This document shows, one piece after another, positions 1-8,001 of a stretch of DNA of 64,000 nt (the stretch's first letter is position 1; the number at the start of each line of letters is the position of its first letter). The notes below the pieces were generated by a model that was not told the origin of the DNA, searched no databases, and worked only from the letters and a program-made list of their open reading frames with translations. The position numbers and the translations under genes were made by a program. This DNA comes from Bradyrhizobium elkanii WSM2783. Lineage in GTDB: Bacteria > Pseudomonadota > Alphaproteobacteria > Rhizobiales > Xanthobacteraceae. Where the stretch lies: assembly GCF_000472865.1 (NCBI RefSeq), contig NZ_AXAP01000002.1, positions 372,001-436,000 on the forward strand. The letters are read 5' to 3'.

Positions 1-451
1 CGGCCTGCATCTCGAGCCATACGCGCGAACGCTCGACGAGGATCAATACGACAAGGATGCCGCCGGCCCATGCCCAGATATACCCGACCGAAATGTGCGC
101 CATGCCGTGAAAGCCGCCGGATCCACCCATCGCTGGGAAGTTGATGAAGAAGCTGCGCATCATCTCGCCGAAGCCGAGCGTGGCCATCGCAAGATAGATG
201 CCTTTCAGCCGAAGGGCAGGGAAGCCCACGATCACGCCGATGATGCCGGCCGCGATCGCGGAGACGGTCAGCGCCGGCGTGAGCGGCATGCCGAGTTCGA
301 CCGTGAGGTAGGAGCTCAGATAGGCGCCGATCGCCATGAAGGCCGCGTTGCCGAGCGACAATTGGCCGGTGGCGAGGATGATGTAAACGCTGAGCGCGCC
401 GAGCAGCAGGATGCCGGCTTCAGCGAACAGGCTGGCATAATAGGTCGACAT
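1..451 (-). CDS. livM: Branched-chain amino acid-type ABC transporter permease LivM (partial, C-terminus outside window)
   Basis: Second membrane permease of a Liv/HAAT-type ABC importer. About 150 N-terminal residues are visible, starting MSTYYASLFAEAGILLLGALSVYIILATGQ. They contain hydrophobic spans and the LivM-like stretch LSLGNAAFMAIGAYLS. The ATG overlaps the last base of the livH stop (TGATG), which indicates translational coupling. The gene reads leftwards out of the window, so the ATPase genes livG and livF would be expected just beyond. The transporter lies beside an aromatic-acid catabolic island and may import its substrate rather than an amino acid; this is an inference from context. 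Confidence 0.9.
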   Translation of the reverse strand, partial: MSTYYASLFAEAGILLLGALSVYIILATGQLSLGNAAFMAIGAYLSSYLTVELGMPLTPALTVSAIAAGIIGVIVGFPALRLKGIYLAMATLGFGEMMRSFFINFPAMGGSGGFHGMAHISVGYIWAWAGGILVVLILVERSRVWLEMQA

Positions 452-1329
452 CACACGCGCTGGCCCTGGTCGGAACGCGCGCCGCCGAGCAGACCTTGTG
501 GGCGCAGCAAAAGAATCAAAATCATGAAGCCGTACACCACGAAGTCGCGGACCTGCGAGCCGCCATAAGCCACCGTGAGCACCTCGACCACGCCGATCAG
601 GGGACCTGCGAGCAGCGCGCCCCAGATGTTGGTGGTGCCGCCGATCACCATCACAGCGACCGCCTTCAGCCCGATTTCGACGCCAAGATATGGCGTGATA
701 GCGCCGTAATGCAGCGCGATCAGGACGCCGGCAACGCCCGCGAGCGCGCCTGACAGGGCGAAGGCAAACAAGGTCAGCCGGTCCGCCGAGACGCCGAGCA
801 GGCGCGACACTTCGCGGTTTTCGGCGACCGCCCGCAGCGCACGGCCAACGGTGGTTCGCTGCACGGTGTAGGCGATCAGCGTCACCAGCACGATGGTGGC
901 GCCGACAACGATGAGCTGCATCTGGCCGATATTGACCGGGCCGAGCGTATACTGCCGCCCCAGATACTCATCAGGCAGTTGCAGCGGGTCGGAGCCCCAG
1001 AAATTTGTCGCGACGTTCTGCAGGATGATCGAGAAGCCGAGCGTGCTCAGCATCGGCGTGACGACAGGAGTACCCCGCAACGGCTGATAGCCAATCCTCT
1101 CGATCACCATGGCGGCAATGGCCGCGCCCGCCATGCCGCCGAGCACGGCGACGGGAAGGGGAAAGTTTGCGGCGATCAGCGTGAATCCGAAATAGCCGCC
1201 GATCATGAAGAGTTCGGCGATCGCCAGATTGAGGATGCCGAGAATTCCCATCACGATGGAGAACGACAGCGCCAGCAGCGTGTAGATCGCTCCTAGCGTG
1301 AGGCCGTTCACGAGTTGCTGCCACAGCAT
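451..1329 (-). CDS. livH: Branched-chain amino acid-type ABC transporter permease LivH
   Basis: Inner-membrane permease of the same Liv-type importer, 292 residues, normal for LivH. The start is the ATG giving MLWQQLVNGLTLGAIYTLLA, the family's usual N-terminus. A longer reading frame upstream overlaps livK and has no membrane character, so it is rejected. The protein is almost entirely hydrophobic, with LivH-type segments such as GILNLAIAELFMIGGYFGF and, near the C-terminus, GALLAGPLIGVVEVL. It sits 76 bp downstream of livK and overlaps livM by one base. The order livK-livH-livM on the minus strand suggests one operon. Confidence 0.92.
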   Translation of the reverse strand: MLWQQLVNGLTLGAIYTLLALSFSIVMGILGILNLAIAELFMIGGYFGFTLIAANFPLPVAVLGGMAGAAIAAMVIERIGYQPLRGTPVVTPMLSTLGFSIILQNVATNFWGSDPLQLPDEYLGRQYTLGPVNIGQMQLIVVGATIVLVTLIAYTVQRTTVGRALRAVAENREVSRLLGVSADRLTLFAFALSGALAGVAGVLIALHYGAITPYLGVEIGLKAVAVMVIGGTTNIWGALLAGPLIGVVEVLTVAYGGSQVRDFVVYGFMILILLLRPQGLLGGARSDQGQRV

Positions 1330-1405
1330 GAAATGTTCAGTCGGTTCGATGAGCGTTGATGAGAGCGGCCGGGCGAACCCGGCCGCGCAATGGCTGCTGC
1401 GTCGA

Positions 1406-2629
1406 TCAGCAGCCGGCGTGGTTGGGCGCGGAGCTGCAGCCGCGGACCTTGGTGTCCCAGGCGCCGTTCTGACCCTGCAGCACGTAAAACGCCTTGATCG
1501 CATCGCCGTCGTCGTTGAAGCCAATCGGTCCGCCGAGGCCCTGGAAGCCTTCCAGCTTGGCAAGATGGTCGCGGATCTTGGCGCGATCGGCCTCGACGTC
1601 TGCAGGCTTGCCGGTCACACCGGATTTCTTGATCGCATCGATATACATGCTGACGATCTCATAGATGTTGGCGTCATACATGCTCGGTTCAATCTCGGCC
1701 GGCAAGCCGCTCTCCTTGCGCAGCAGCGGCTGCAGATTGGTGACGAACTTCTCGGCCGCTTCGCCCTTCATGGTGGCGAAGAAGGTCGCTGGCGCAATAA
1801 TCGGAATTTCCGGCGCGGCCTTGAGGATCGCCGACGAAATCAACTGGGTGGCGCCGACGACCGGCTTGATCAGGCCCTGGCGCTTCATCTCGCGCAGCAC
1901 GGTGATGGCCTGGCTATAGTCCGCGCTGACGACCACACCGTCCGGGTTCAGCGACTTCAGCTTGGTGACCTGGGCACTGACGTCGAGATCGCCGGTGTTG
2001 AAGGACAGCGGGTCGGATTCGTTGACGATGGCGATCTCGTTCGCCTTCAGCGCGGCGGGCATGATCGCCTTGCCGACGGTCGCTGCGGTGGCGTCCTTGG
2101 CATCGAAGATGATGCCGACGCTCTTGATGTTGAACGCCTTCTTGAAATAGGGCACCGTCGTCTTGGCGAGCATGCCTTCGTCGATGGTGTTGCGGAACGC
2201 CCACGGGCGGTTCAGCTTGGCCACTCCCGGTTTCGAGGAGGCCTGCGAGGTTGCGACCACCTTCATCTCGTTGGCGACCGGAAACGTCACTTCGGCGGCG
2301 CTGCTGGTCAGCGGGCCTGCGACTGCGAGAACCTTTTCGTCGCCCGCCAGTTTGCGCAGCGAGCTCGCCGCCTGGGCCGGCTTGGCGCCGTCGTCGAGAA
2401 TGGTGATCTTCAACTTGGCGCCGTTGATGCCGCCGGCATCGTTGGTTTGCTTCTCCAGCATCTTCAGCGTGACGCTGTTGCTGCGGCCCCATTCGGCGAA
2501 AGGGCCGCTGCTCGGCACGACTGCGCCAAGCGCGATCTCCGGGGCTTGCGCCAATGCGCTGCCCGCGCTGAGCGAGATCACGGCGAGGGTGCCTAGCAGC
2601 CGCGACGGGTTCAATATGACCTTCAACAT
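1406..2629 (-). CDS. Liv-type ABC transporter periplasmic substrate-binding protein
   Basis: Periplasmic ligand-binding protein (Peripla_BP_6, LivK type), 407 residues. The ATG at 2629 is chosen because GGAAAGAAG precedes it closely and it begins a classic signal peptide (MLKVILNPSRLLGTLAVISL, cleavage near ALAQA). Upstream starts at 2656 and 2755 would put charged residues before the signal. Visible family features are IALGAVVPSSGPFAEWG at the mature N-terminus and NDAGGINGAKLKI. The ligand cannot be read from sequence. A degenerate copy of the island's MarR-type dyad lies about 140 bp upstream, so an aromatic or heteroaromatic acid ligand is plausible. Confidence 0.9.
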   Translation of the reverse strand: MLKVILNPSRLLGTLAVISLSAGSALAQAPEIALGAVVPSSGPFAEWGRSNSVTLKMLEKQTNDAGGINGAKLKITILDDGAKPAQAASSLRKLAGDEKVLAVAGPLTSSAAEVTFPVANEMKVVATSQASSKPGVAKLNRPWAFRNTIDEGMLAKTTVPYFKKAFNIKSVGIIFDAKDATAATVGKAIMPAALKANEIAIVNESDPLSFNTGDLDVSAQVTKLKSLNPDGVVVSADYSQAITVLREMKRQGLIKPVVGATQLISSAILKAAPEIPIIAPATFFATMKGEAAEKFVTNLQPLLRKESGLPAEIEPSMYDANIYEIVSMYIDAIKKSGVTGKPADVEADRAKIRDHLAKLEGFQGLGGPIGFNDDGDAIKAFYVLQGQNGAWDTKVRGCSSAPNHAGC

Positions 2630-2767
2630 CGACTTCTTTCCGTTGCTGTTAACCATGGCTGCCTGCAGCAGCCGATCTCGGAAGGGTGCAATGCACGCGG
2701 CGTGCCAGCGGCCCCGCGCGTAGCCAATGCTCCAACAGATTTGGCTTTTTGACAAACGAAAAGTTCG

Positions 2768-2786
2768 CAGCTTTGTAGATTAGTTC
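2768..2786. promoter_or_regulatory. Degenerate copy of the TAGCT-N9-AGCTA operator upstream of the liv operon
   Basis: CAGCT-N9-AGTTC keeps the 19-bp spacing of the four better sites but has three mismatches in the ten arm bases. The left half CAGCTTTGTA resembles the site at 7962. It lies between livK (start 2629, minus) and the end of the first marR gene. A weak site or chance are both possible. Confidence 0.3.
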
Positions 2787-2835
2787 TCTTTGGAAGCTAT
2801 TTTTTCGGCACTGCGGTGAAGTTTGCGGCAACCTG

Positions 2836-3474
2836 TCACGCCTTGCCGGTCTTCCGCGGCTTGGACGAGGACTTACGCGATGGCGAGGCGATCGGCTGGA
2901 CGTTGGTTTCGGCCAGGTATCGCTGCAGCGCGATAGCGCGGTCGCTCGACTCCACTAGGCGCTGCACCAGGTCGAGCAACATCTCGAACTCCCGCGCGCT
3001 CAGGCAGCCAAATTCCACGTCGTTGATCTGCATTTGCGTCGGCGCCAGCCGCTCGAGCAATTCGACGCCCCGCGACGTGACGCTGAGCGAGAGCCGTCGG
3101 CGGTCACCCTGATGCGCCGCCTTTTCGATCAAGCCCTTGCTTTCCAGCTTGTTGGTCACGGTGGTGACGAAGGCGCCGCTGAGATGGAGGTGGTCGGCGA
3201 CGGTCTTGACGTGGACGTCGCCTTGCGCCGCCAGATGCCGGATCGCGATCAGCGTGGTGTATTCGATCCCGGGAAGACCGATGACGGCGGCATGGCCGTC
3301 GCGCAGGGTCTGGTGCCGGGCCAGGAATCCGAACAGGCTGTGCACCAGTTTGCGAAACTGCTGGTCGGAGCCGTCTACGAGCAGTTCAGGGCGGGAGGTT
3401 GTGAGCGCAGTGCGATGGGCGATGCGTCCGGCGCCGGGTTTGGTGGTGATGGCGCGCGCTGCTGTCTTGGCCAA
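2836..3474 (-). CDS. MarR family transcriptional regulator (first paralogue)
   Basis: Winged-helix DNA-binding regulator, 212 residues, longer than the usual 140-170 because of basic, low-complexity tails at both ends. The MarR core runs roughly from residue 35 to 175. A recognition-helix region (KTVADHLHLSGAFVTTVTNKLESKGLI) is followed by the wing with the family D-x-R-R motif (QGDRRRLSLSVT). It is divergent from the hydroxylase gene at 3684 and shares a 209-bp intergenic region with a TAGCT-N9-AGCTA dyad. A clear paralogue lies at 7268-7843 beside the second hydroxylase (shared VIGL.G..YT.LIA and LH.SGAF). Likely a repressor released by the pathway substrate or an intermediate. Confidence 0.9.
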   Translation of the reverse strand: MAKTAARAITTKPGAGRIAHRTALTTSRPELLVDGSDQQFRKLVHSLFGFLARHQTLRDGHAAVIGLPGIEYTTLIAIRHLAAQGDVHVKTVADHLHLSGAFVTTVTNKLESKGLIEKAAHQGDRRRLSLSVTSRGVELLERLAPTQMQINDVEFGCLSAREFEMLLDLVQRLVESSDRAIALQRYLAETNVQPIASPSRKSSSKPRKTGKA

Positions 3475-3585
3475 GGGATCATCTCATTGATTGGGTTCGT
3501 CGCAAGATTGAACGCTCCTAATGGCATTTGCAATGCTTGTAATTGCAATGCTTGTGCCCGGAGGGGCACAGCATTTATTGCAGTC

Positions 3586-3622
3586 TTGACATTCAGTCCA
3601 TAATAGCTTCGGATATTAGCTA
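3586..3622 (+). promoter_or_regulatory. TTGACA element and 19-bp dyad operator before the first HpaB-type hydroxylase
   Basis: A perfect -35-like TTGACA (3586-3591) is followed by the dyad TAGCT-N9-AGCTA at 3604-3622 (TAGCTTCGGATATTAGCTA), where the -10 and start region should lie. No clean -10 is visible, although GATATT within the dyad is a weak candidate. The same 19-bp architecture recurs at 7962, 11678 and, with one mismatch, 7163. It lies between the divergent marR and hydroxylase genes and probably binds the MarR protein. Confidence 0.65.
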
Positions 3623-3683
3623 TCTAATCCTGCATCGGGCTGGCACGAGGTGCCATTTGTTCGATGTTTTTTGGGGAATCGCG

Positions 3684-5186
3684 ATGGACGAGGCATCATC
3701 CGGGGCGGCTGCGGGCGGTTTGGTCAAGAACGGCGCCGAGCACGTCGCAAGCGTGCGGGACGGCAGGGCGGTCTTTCTCGACGGCGAGCGCGTCGCCGAT
3801 GTATCGACGCATCCTGCCTATCGTCATGCCGTCGAATCGGCCGGCGTGCTGTACGATTATCAGGCGCATCCCGACAATCTGGAGCGGATGACTTTCGACG
3901 TCGGCGGCGGCCGGCGCATCAGCCGCGCCTGGCAGCTCCCCAGGAGCTATGAGGATCTGGTCGAGCGTCGAAAGGCGCTGGTGGAGTGGGCCGAATTGTC
4001 CTGCGGCTACCTCGGCCGATCGCCGGACCACGTCGCGTCTTCGATGTCCGGCATGATGATGGGCATCGAGGTTTTCGAAAATTATGACCCGAAGCGCGCC
4101 CAGGCGTTTCGCGACTGGTTCGACTACGCCCGCAAGAGCGACCTGTTCATGACCTACGTCATCAACAACGTGCAGGGCGACCGCTCCAAGGCATTCGGCA
4201 GCCAGGGCAAGGGCGCCGAGGACATGGTGGCCCGCATCGTCGACGAGGACGCTTCCGGCATCACCATTCGCGGCGCCAAGCTGTTTGCCACCAGTGCGAT
4301 CATGGCCAATGAGCTGTTTGTGGGCTCCGGCCAGCCGCTCCGGCCGGGTGAGGAGCATCTGGCATTTTCCTGTGCGCTGCCGATGGGCACCAAGGGATTG
4401 AAAATGCTGTCGCGGAAGTCGTTCGAGGCGCACGCGGTGAGCGAGTACGACAATCCGCTGGCCTATCGCTACGACGAGAATGATGCCCTGGTGTTCTTCG
4501 ACGACGTCAAGGTGCCGTGGGAACGCGTCTTCCTGCTGCGCAACACCGACATGTGCCGGGCACAACTCCATGATACCCCGGCGCACATCTATCAGAACTA
4601 CCAGGCGCAGATCCGGCTTTCGGTCAAGCTGCGGTTTCTGGTCGGCCTGGCGCTCGGCATCGCGCAGACCATCGGTACCATCAATTTTCCGCCAGTGGTC
4701 GATACGCTCGGCAAGCTCGCCTCGCAGGCGGCGCTGATCGAGGGCATGGTTTTCGGCATGGAAGCCGGCGGCGCCATGCGCGGCGAATATTTCCTGCCCA
4801 ACAAGCATCTGCTTTATGCGGCGCAGGTCCAGTCGCAGGAAATGTACCCGCAGATCATCAGCACCATCCGCGAACTGGCCGGCGGGGCGCTGTTGATGCT
4901 GCCGTCATCGGTGCGGGATTTCGCCAATCCGGAACTGGCCGACATCATCTCGCTCACTCAGATCTCGCCGGCGATGAGCGGCGAGCAGCGGGTCAAGATG
5001 CTGAAAATGACCTGGGATGCGGTCGGCTCGGAATTCGCCTCGCGTCATCTGCAATACGAGATGTTCTACGCCGGTGCGCAGTTCGTCACCCGCGGCCACA
5101 GCTATCGCACCTATGACTGGGATCGCGCCTCAGGCCTTGCCGACCGGTTGGCGAGCAAGTACCGGTTGCCGGATTTCGAGAACTAG
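3684..5186 (+). CDS. 4-hydroxyphenylacetate 3-hydroxylase (HpaB) family flavin monooxygenase, paralogue 1
   Basis: Large component of a two-component FADH2-dependent aromatic hydroxylase, 500 residues, the usual family length. The ATG at 3684 follows GGGGA at good spacing and matches the N-terminus of the second paralogue (..KNGAEHVASVRDGRAVFLDG). Family features are GYLGRSPDHVASSMSGM near residue 110, the helical NYQAQIRLSVKLRFLVGLA region near residue 310 and ELAGGALLMLPSS near residue 400. The Cys-x3-Cys expected of 4-hydroxybutyryl-CoA dehydratase, the other branch, is not seen, and a flavin reductase lies nearby, so a monooxygenase is favoured. No reductase adjoins this copy, so it probably uses the one at 8002. 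Substrate unknown. Confidence 0.88.
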   Translation: MDEASSGAAAGGLVKNGAEHVASVRDGRAVFLDGERVADVSTHPAYRHAVESAGVLYDYQAHPDNLERMTFDVGGGRRISRAWQLPRSYEDLVERRKALVEWAELSCGYLGRSPDHVASSMSGMMMGIEVFENYDPKRAQAFRDWFDYARKSDLFMTYVINNVQGDRSKAFGSQGKGAEDMVARIVDEDASGITIRGAKLFATSAIMANELFVGSGQPLRPGEEHLAFSCALPMGTKGLKMLSRKSFEAHAVSEYDNPLAYRYDENDALVFFDDVKVPWERVFLLRNTDMCRAQLHDTPAHIYQNYQAQIRLSVKLRFLVGLALGIAQTIGTINFPPVVDTLGKLASQAALIEGMVFGMEAGGAMRGEYFLPNKHLLYAAQVQSQEMYPQIISTIRELAGGALLMLPSSVRDFANPELADIISLTQISPAMSGEQRVKMLKMTWDAVGSEFASRHLQYEMFYAGAQFVTRGHSYRTYDWDRASGLADRLASKYRLPDFEN

Positions 5187-5188
5187 AA

Positions 5189-5296
5189 GCGTTTTCGAGC
5201 GAAGCATGCCCTCGGACTTGATCCGAGGGTGGACACCGGTTCGCATAGCAATCAAGTTTACGCAGATTGCGTAGACTTATCTGCGCAGAAAACGCG
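5189..5296. repeat. Composite intergenic palindromic repeat
   Basis: The outer arms GCGTTTTC (5189) and GAAAACGC (to 5295) enclose GAGCGAAG...GTGGACACCGGTTCGC, a dispersed palindrome I recall from Bradyrhizobium and Rhodopseudomonas genomes. Between GAAG and TGGACACC sits a second hairpin, CCCTCGGA-CTTGA-TCCGAGGG (5209-5229). A third, TACGCA-GAT-TGCGTA, lies near 5265. The arrangement looks nested. It lies between the convergent hydroxylase and amidohydrolase genes and may also act as a bidirectional terminator. Confidence 0.6.
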
Positions 5297-5302
5297 TCGG
5301 GT

Positions 5303-6499
5303 CTAATGCGCGGCGCCTGAGAAGTCGCGGGGCAGGCGGTTTTCCGCGACGCGTACGTTGCGGATGCCGGCCGGCGTATTGCGGCTGCGACCGACAAAGC
5401 GCGGAACGCCTGCCGTCAACACGGCGGATACCGCGGGAACGTCGCCGTTGCGCAATGCCGACAACGCGTCATCCTGCGAGCCGCCGGCACAGGCATCGAT
5501 CAGGAGCACGTCGGCTTCCTTGCCCGGCTGCAGCAGGCCGGTGTTGAGCCGATAGACGCGCGCATTGTTGCCGGTGGCCGCGGCGATCGCCTGTTCCGGC
5601 GGCATGCCGCCGAGACTTGCCAGGTGGCTGATCGTGTAGAACATGCCGAGCGGCATGATGCCGCTTCCGGTCGGCGTGTCGGTGGCGATCAACAGCCGCT
5701 CCGGCTGCCCTGCTTCGCCGAGCAGTTTGGCGGTCAGGAGCGCGGTGCGCAGGTTGCCCGCGGTGCAAAGCTGCAAGGCAATGGTGCTCTCGTTGACCAG
5801 CCGGGCAAAGCCCGCTTCCGGCATCGCCACCGGACCGCCATTGACGTGAAAGGACACGGTCGGATTGGACGCCAGCACATGCTCGGCCCAGATCCCTGAC
5901 GAGCCGGGGATCGAGGAGCCGCCGGTGTGCATGGTCGTCACCATGCCCAATCGTCGCGCCGCCTGCATCAGCGGTGCATAGTCGAAAGGCGTGGCGAAGG
6001 CGCCGAACCCTGCCTTGGCGAGCCAGATGCCGGCCCCTGCGAGTTCCTCAAGATCACCCTCGGTGAGGCCGGGCTCGAGAATGACCGAGCCGGCGTGAAC
6101 CCGCACGCCGCCGGGACGATAATCCAGGAAGCACGCCCGCGCCGCCAGCGCCAACGCCTTGACGCCGGCCGCATCCTTCGGTCGGCCAGGCACATGCACT
6201 TCCGATGCGGTGATCGCCGTCGTCGTGCCGCCGTGCAGATAGCTTTCGAGATAGCCGACGACGCGCTGGCGCGGCGTGTAATCGCCGAAGGTGATGTGCA
6301 CGTGGCTGTCGATCAACCCGGGCACCGCCGTCGTTCCCGCGGCATCAATCACCACATCGCAAGCTGCGACCGCGTCAGCGGAAAGCGTTCCGATCTCGAC
6401 GATCCTGCCATCATTGATCAAGATGCCGTCGCCCTTGGCAAAGGGAGCGGCAAGGTCGCCCGTCACGATGGTGCCGATGTTGACGATCGCGGTGCGCAT
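5303..6499 (-). CDS. Amidohydrolase family protein, enamidase-like
   Basis: Metal-dependent hydrolase with a TIM barrel, 398 residues. Visible features are the N-terminal beta-sandwich start (NIGTIVTGDL), the metal-binding HxH in GLIDSHVHITFGD, later histidines in MVTTMHTGG and VSFHVNGGP, and the strand-8 aspartate in LIATDTPTGSG. The overall pattern resembles the enamidase of nicotinate fermentation, which hydrolyses a cyclic enamide to an aldehyde acid plus ammonia. That would fit ring opening of an N-heterocycle here, but it is inference. The PF06684 gene lies 20 bp upstream and both likely share the promoter near 7163. Confidence 0.85.
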   Translation of the reverse strand: MRTAIVNIGTIVTGDLAAPFAKGDGILINDGRIVEIGTLSADAVAACDVVIDAAGTTAVPGLIDSHVHITFGDYTPRQRVVGYLESYLHGGTTTAITASEVHVPGRPKDAAGVKALALAARACFLDYRPGGVRVHAGSVILEPGLTEGDLEELAGAGIWLAKAGFGAFATPFDYAPLMQAARRLGMVTTMHTGGSSIPGSSGIWAEHVLASNPTVSFHVNGGPVAMPEAGFARLVNESTIALQLCTAGNLRTALLTAKLLGEAGQPERLLIATDTPTGSGIMPLGMFYTISHLASLGGMPPEQAIAAATGNNARVYRLNTGLLQPGKEADVLLIDACAGGSQDDALSALRNGDVPAVSAVLTAGVPRFVGRSRNTPAGIRNVRVAENRLPRDFSGAAH

Positions 6500-6519
6500 G
6501 GAGAGTCCTGTCGCTGGGG

Positions 6520-7101
6520 TTAGTGTAGTCCGTCCTCGCCGACGATGGCGTCAGCAGACAGGCCTCCAACACGCGCGTTGAGGCGGCCGCGATTGGCGAG
6601 GCAGATGATCAGCGCGATTTCGTCGGCGCCCGGCGCGTCGGTCGGCAGCGTCACCGAGACGCCGTCGTAGTGTGAGCGGACGTAAAGGGCGTCCTTATGG
6701 GCCAACGGAACGTCGATCAGGCACCCTGGCGCCGCGAGTTTCGTGAAGGAGGGGATCCAGGCCTTGGCGCCGCCGACGGCCTCCCGCAGCGGCGTCGCAA
6801 AGGTGGTGGTCAGCAAGGCGTTGGCGTGCTCGAGTTCGCCGCCGAGGCCGACGACCCCGCCCTTGCCATAGCTTTCGGCCTTGTGCGGCCCGAGCGCTTC
6901 GAGCGCCAGCTTGGCCAGCACTGCTCCAATCTCCGCGCTGGCAGCGGTCCCTTCGGACAGGTCTTCGACGTAGCGGCCGGCATAGGGGTTCTGGATGATC
7001 GCGACCGCGGCGACACGGCGCAGCGGCCTGGCGTGGCGCTGGCCAGCCTCGACCTCCTTGTGATCGGTGAAACAGAGCAGGCGCCTGACATCGAGTTTCA
7101 T
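6520..7101 (-). CDS. Amino acid synthesis (PF06684/DUF1185) family protein
   Basis: A 193-residue protein of a family whose reaction is, as far as I know, not established despite its name. The start is the ATG giving MKLDVRRLLCFTDHKEVEAG. The longer frame to 7251 is rejected as non-conserved in character. Recognisable stretches are RRVAAVAIIQNPYAGRYVEDL near the N-terminus, YGKGGVVGLGGELEHANALLT in the middle and a GADEIALIICLANRGR segment near the end. It is the first gene of a two-gene minus-strand unit with the enamidase-like hydrolase. A dyad with one mismatch lies about 60 bp upstream. Family members are commonly found beside TTT transporters and hydrolases, as here. Confidence 0.82.
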   Translation of the reverse strand: MKLDVRRLLCFTDHKEVEAGQRHARPLRRVAAVAIIQNPYAGRYVEDLSEGTAASAEIGAVLAKLALEALGPHKAESYGKGGVVGLGGELEHANALLTTTFATPLREAVGGAKAWIPSFTKLAAPGCLIDVPLAHKDALYVRSHYDGVSVTLPTDAPGADEIALIICLANRGRLNARVGGLSADAIVGEDGLH

Positions 7102-7162
7102 TTGATTAGTCTCTCCCAAACCAGCTGCCGCAAATCCTGCCGCATCAAATACGTTTGGGCAA

Positions 7163-7181
7163 TAGCTTAGTTGCGAAGCAA
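7163..7181. promoter_or_regulatory. 19-bp dyad operator upstream of the PF06684-amidohydrolase unit
   Basis: TAGCTTAGTTGCGAAGCAA fits TAGCT-N9-AGCTA with a single arm mismatch. It lies 62 bp upstream of the ATG at 7101 on the minus strand, in the intergenic region before the second marR gene. Its position at the head of the unit supports co-regulation with the hydroxylase and decarboxylase units. Confidence 0.55.
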
Positions 7182-7267
7182 GAACGTGGCAGGCGCCAAT
7201 CTGACGTGGATAACGGGCCACAAGAGCTGGGGGGCAATCATGAAGCCTCACGATCCCACAACGCCCG

Positions 7268-7843
7268 CTAGCGACCGCGTAACCTATTCTCGATCAGGTG
7301 TGCCGCCTCGTCCGCGGCATAGACCATGCCGGACATCAGCTTGCGCATTTTCCGGAAGTCGGTTGCCGACAACCCGCGAAACAGCATGTCATTGACCGGA
7401 CGCTGCACCGCCGCCAACTCGCTGAGCAAGGCTCGGCCCTTCGGGCTCACTGCCAGGATGACCCTCCGCCGATCCACCGAATCGACGTGCTTGCGGACAA
7501 GGCCCCCGGCAGCGAGCTTGTTGATCTCGATTGTGGCGAAGGCGCCGCTGAAGTGCAGATGTTCGGCGACCTGGTTCACTCCAATCTTCCTGTTCTCGCC
7601 GCTCAGATGTGCGACCGCAATCAGCACCGTATACTGCGTTCCGGACAGACCGATCACCGCGCCGAGTTGGCTCCGTACCGCCTGCAATCTTGTAAAAAAG
7701 GCGAGCGCATCGTGAATGAAGTGCCGAAAGGCCCAGTCGGACCCATCCATCATCAAATGCGGGATCGAGACCGTTGGCTCAATTCCAGGCTTTTGTGCCT
7801 TCCGATTGGTCTTGGCTGTCCGGGATCTTGTCTTGCTCGGCAT
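7268..7843 (-). CDS. MarR family transcriptional regulator (second paralogue)
   Basis: Winged-helix regulator, 191 residues from the ATG at 7843, which follows GAGGA at good spacing. A longer frame to 7924 is less likely. The MarR core contains KIGVNQVAEHLHFSGAFATIEINKL (helix-turn-helix) and VDRRRVILAVSPKGR (wing). It resembles the regulator at 2836-3474 in the same order of motifs (DGSD..FR..IH, VIGL.G.QYT.LIA, LH.SGAF), with an analogous basic N-terminal tail. Each paralogue is divergent from one HpaB-type hydroxylase unit, so regulator and target appear to have duplicated together. The dyad at 7962 lies in its divergent intergenic region. Confidence 0.9.
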   Translation of the reverse strand: MPSKTRSRTAKTNRKAQKPGIEPTVSIPHLMMDGSDWAFRHFIHDALAFFTRLQAVRSQLGAVIGLSGTQYTVLIAVAHLSGENRKIGVNQVAEHLHFSGAFATIEINKLAAGGLVRKHVDSVDRRRVILAVSPKGRALLSELAAVQRPVNDMLFRGLSATDFRKMRKLMSGMVYAADEAAHLIENRLRGR

Positions 7844-7932
7844 GAATTCCTCGCTGTTGCGCCGCGATATGTCGTCTGGCACAAGCACGAACAGCTTGCG
7901 TTGCGCTGCCGCAAAGATCGGCATCGGCTGGC

Positions 7933-7980
7933 TTGACAGCGGTCTCTTTACCTCGATAATATAGCTTTGTTATAAAGCTA
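7933..7980 (+). promoter_or_regulatory. Sigma-70-like promoter with overlapping dyad operator before the flavin reductase-hydroxylase operon
   Basis: TTGACA (7933-7938), a 16-bp spacer and GATAAT (7955-7960) form a near-consensus promoter. The dyad TAGCT-N9-AGCTA (TAGCTTTGTTATAAAGCTA, 7962-7980) begins two bases after the -10 and covers the expected start site. Its arms extend to 7 bp (TAGCTTT/AAAGCTA), making it the most symmetric copy. This geometry is typical of repression by blocking polymerase. The flavin reductase ATG is 22 bp downstream. Confidence 0.72.
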
Positions 7981-8001
7981 ATTATGGGCTTGTGACTCCT
8001 G

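Noticed and set aside
1298..2596. A 432-codon plus-strand reading frame opposite the livK-like gene
   Set aside because: It is the antisense shadow of a well-supported binding protein; its translation is Arg/Gly/Asp/His-rich with no fold or family signal.
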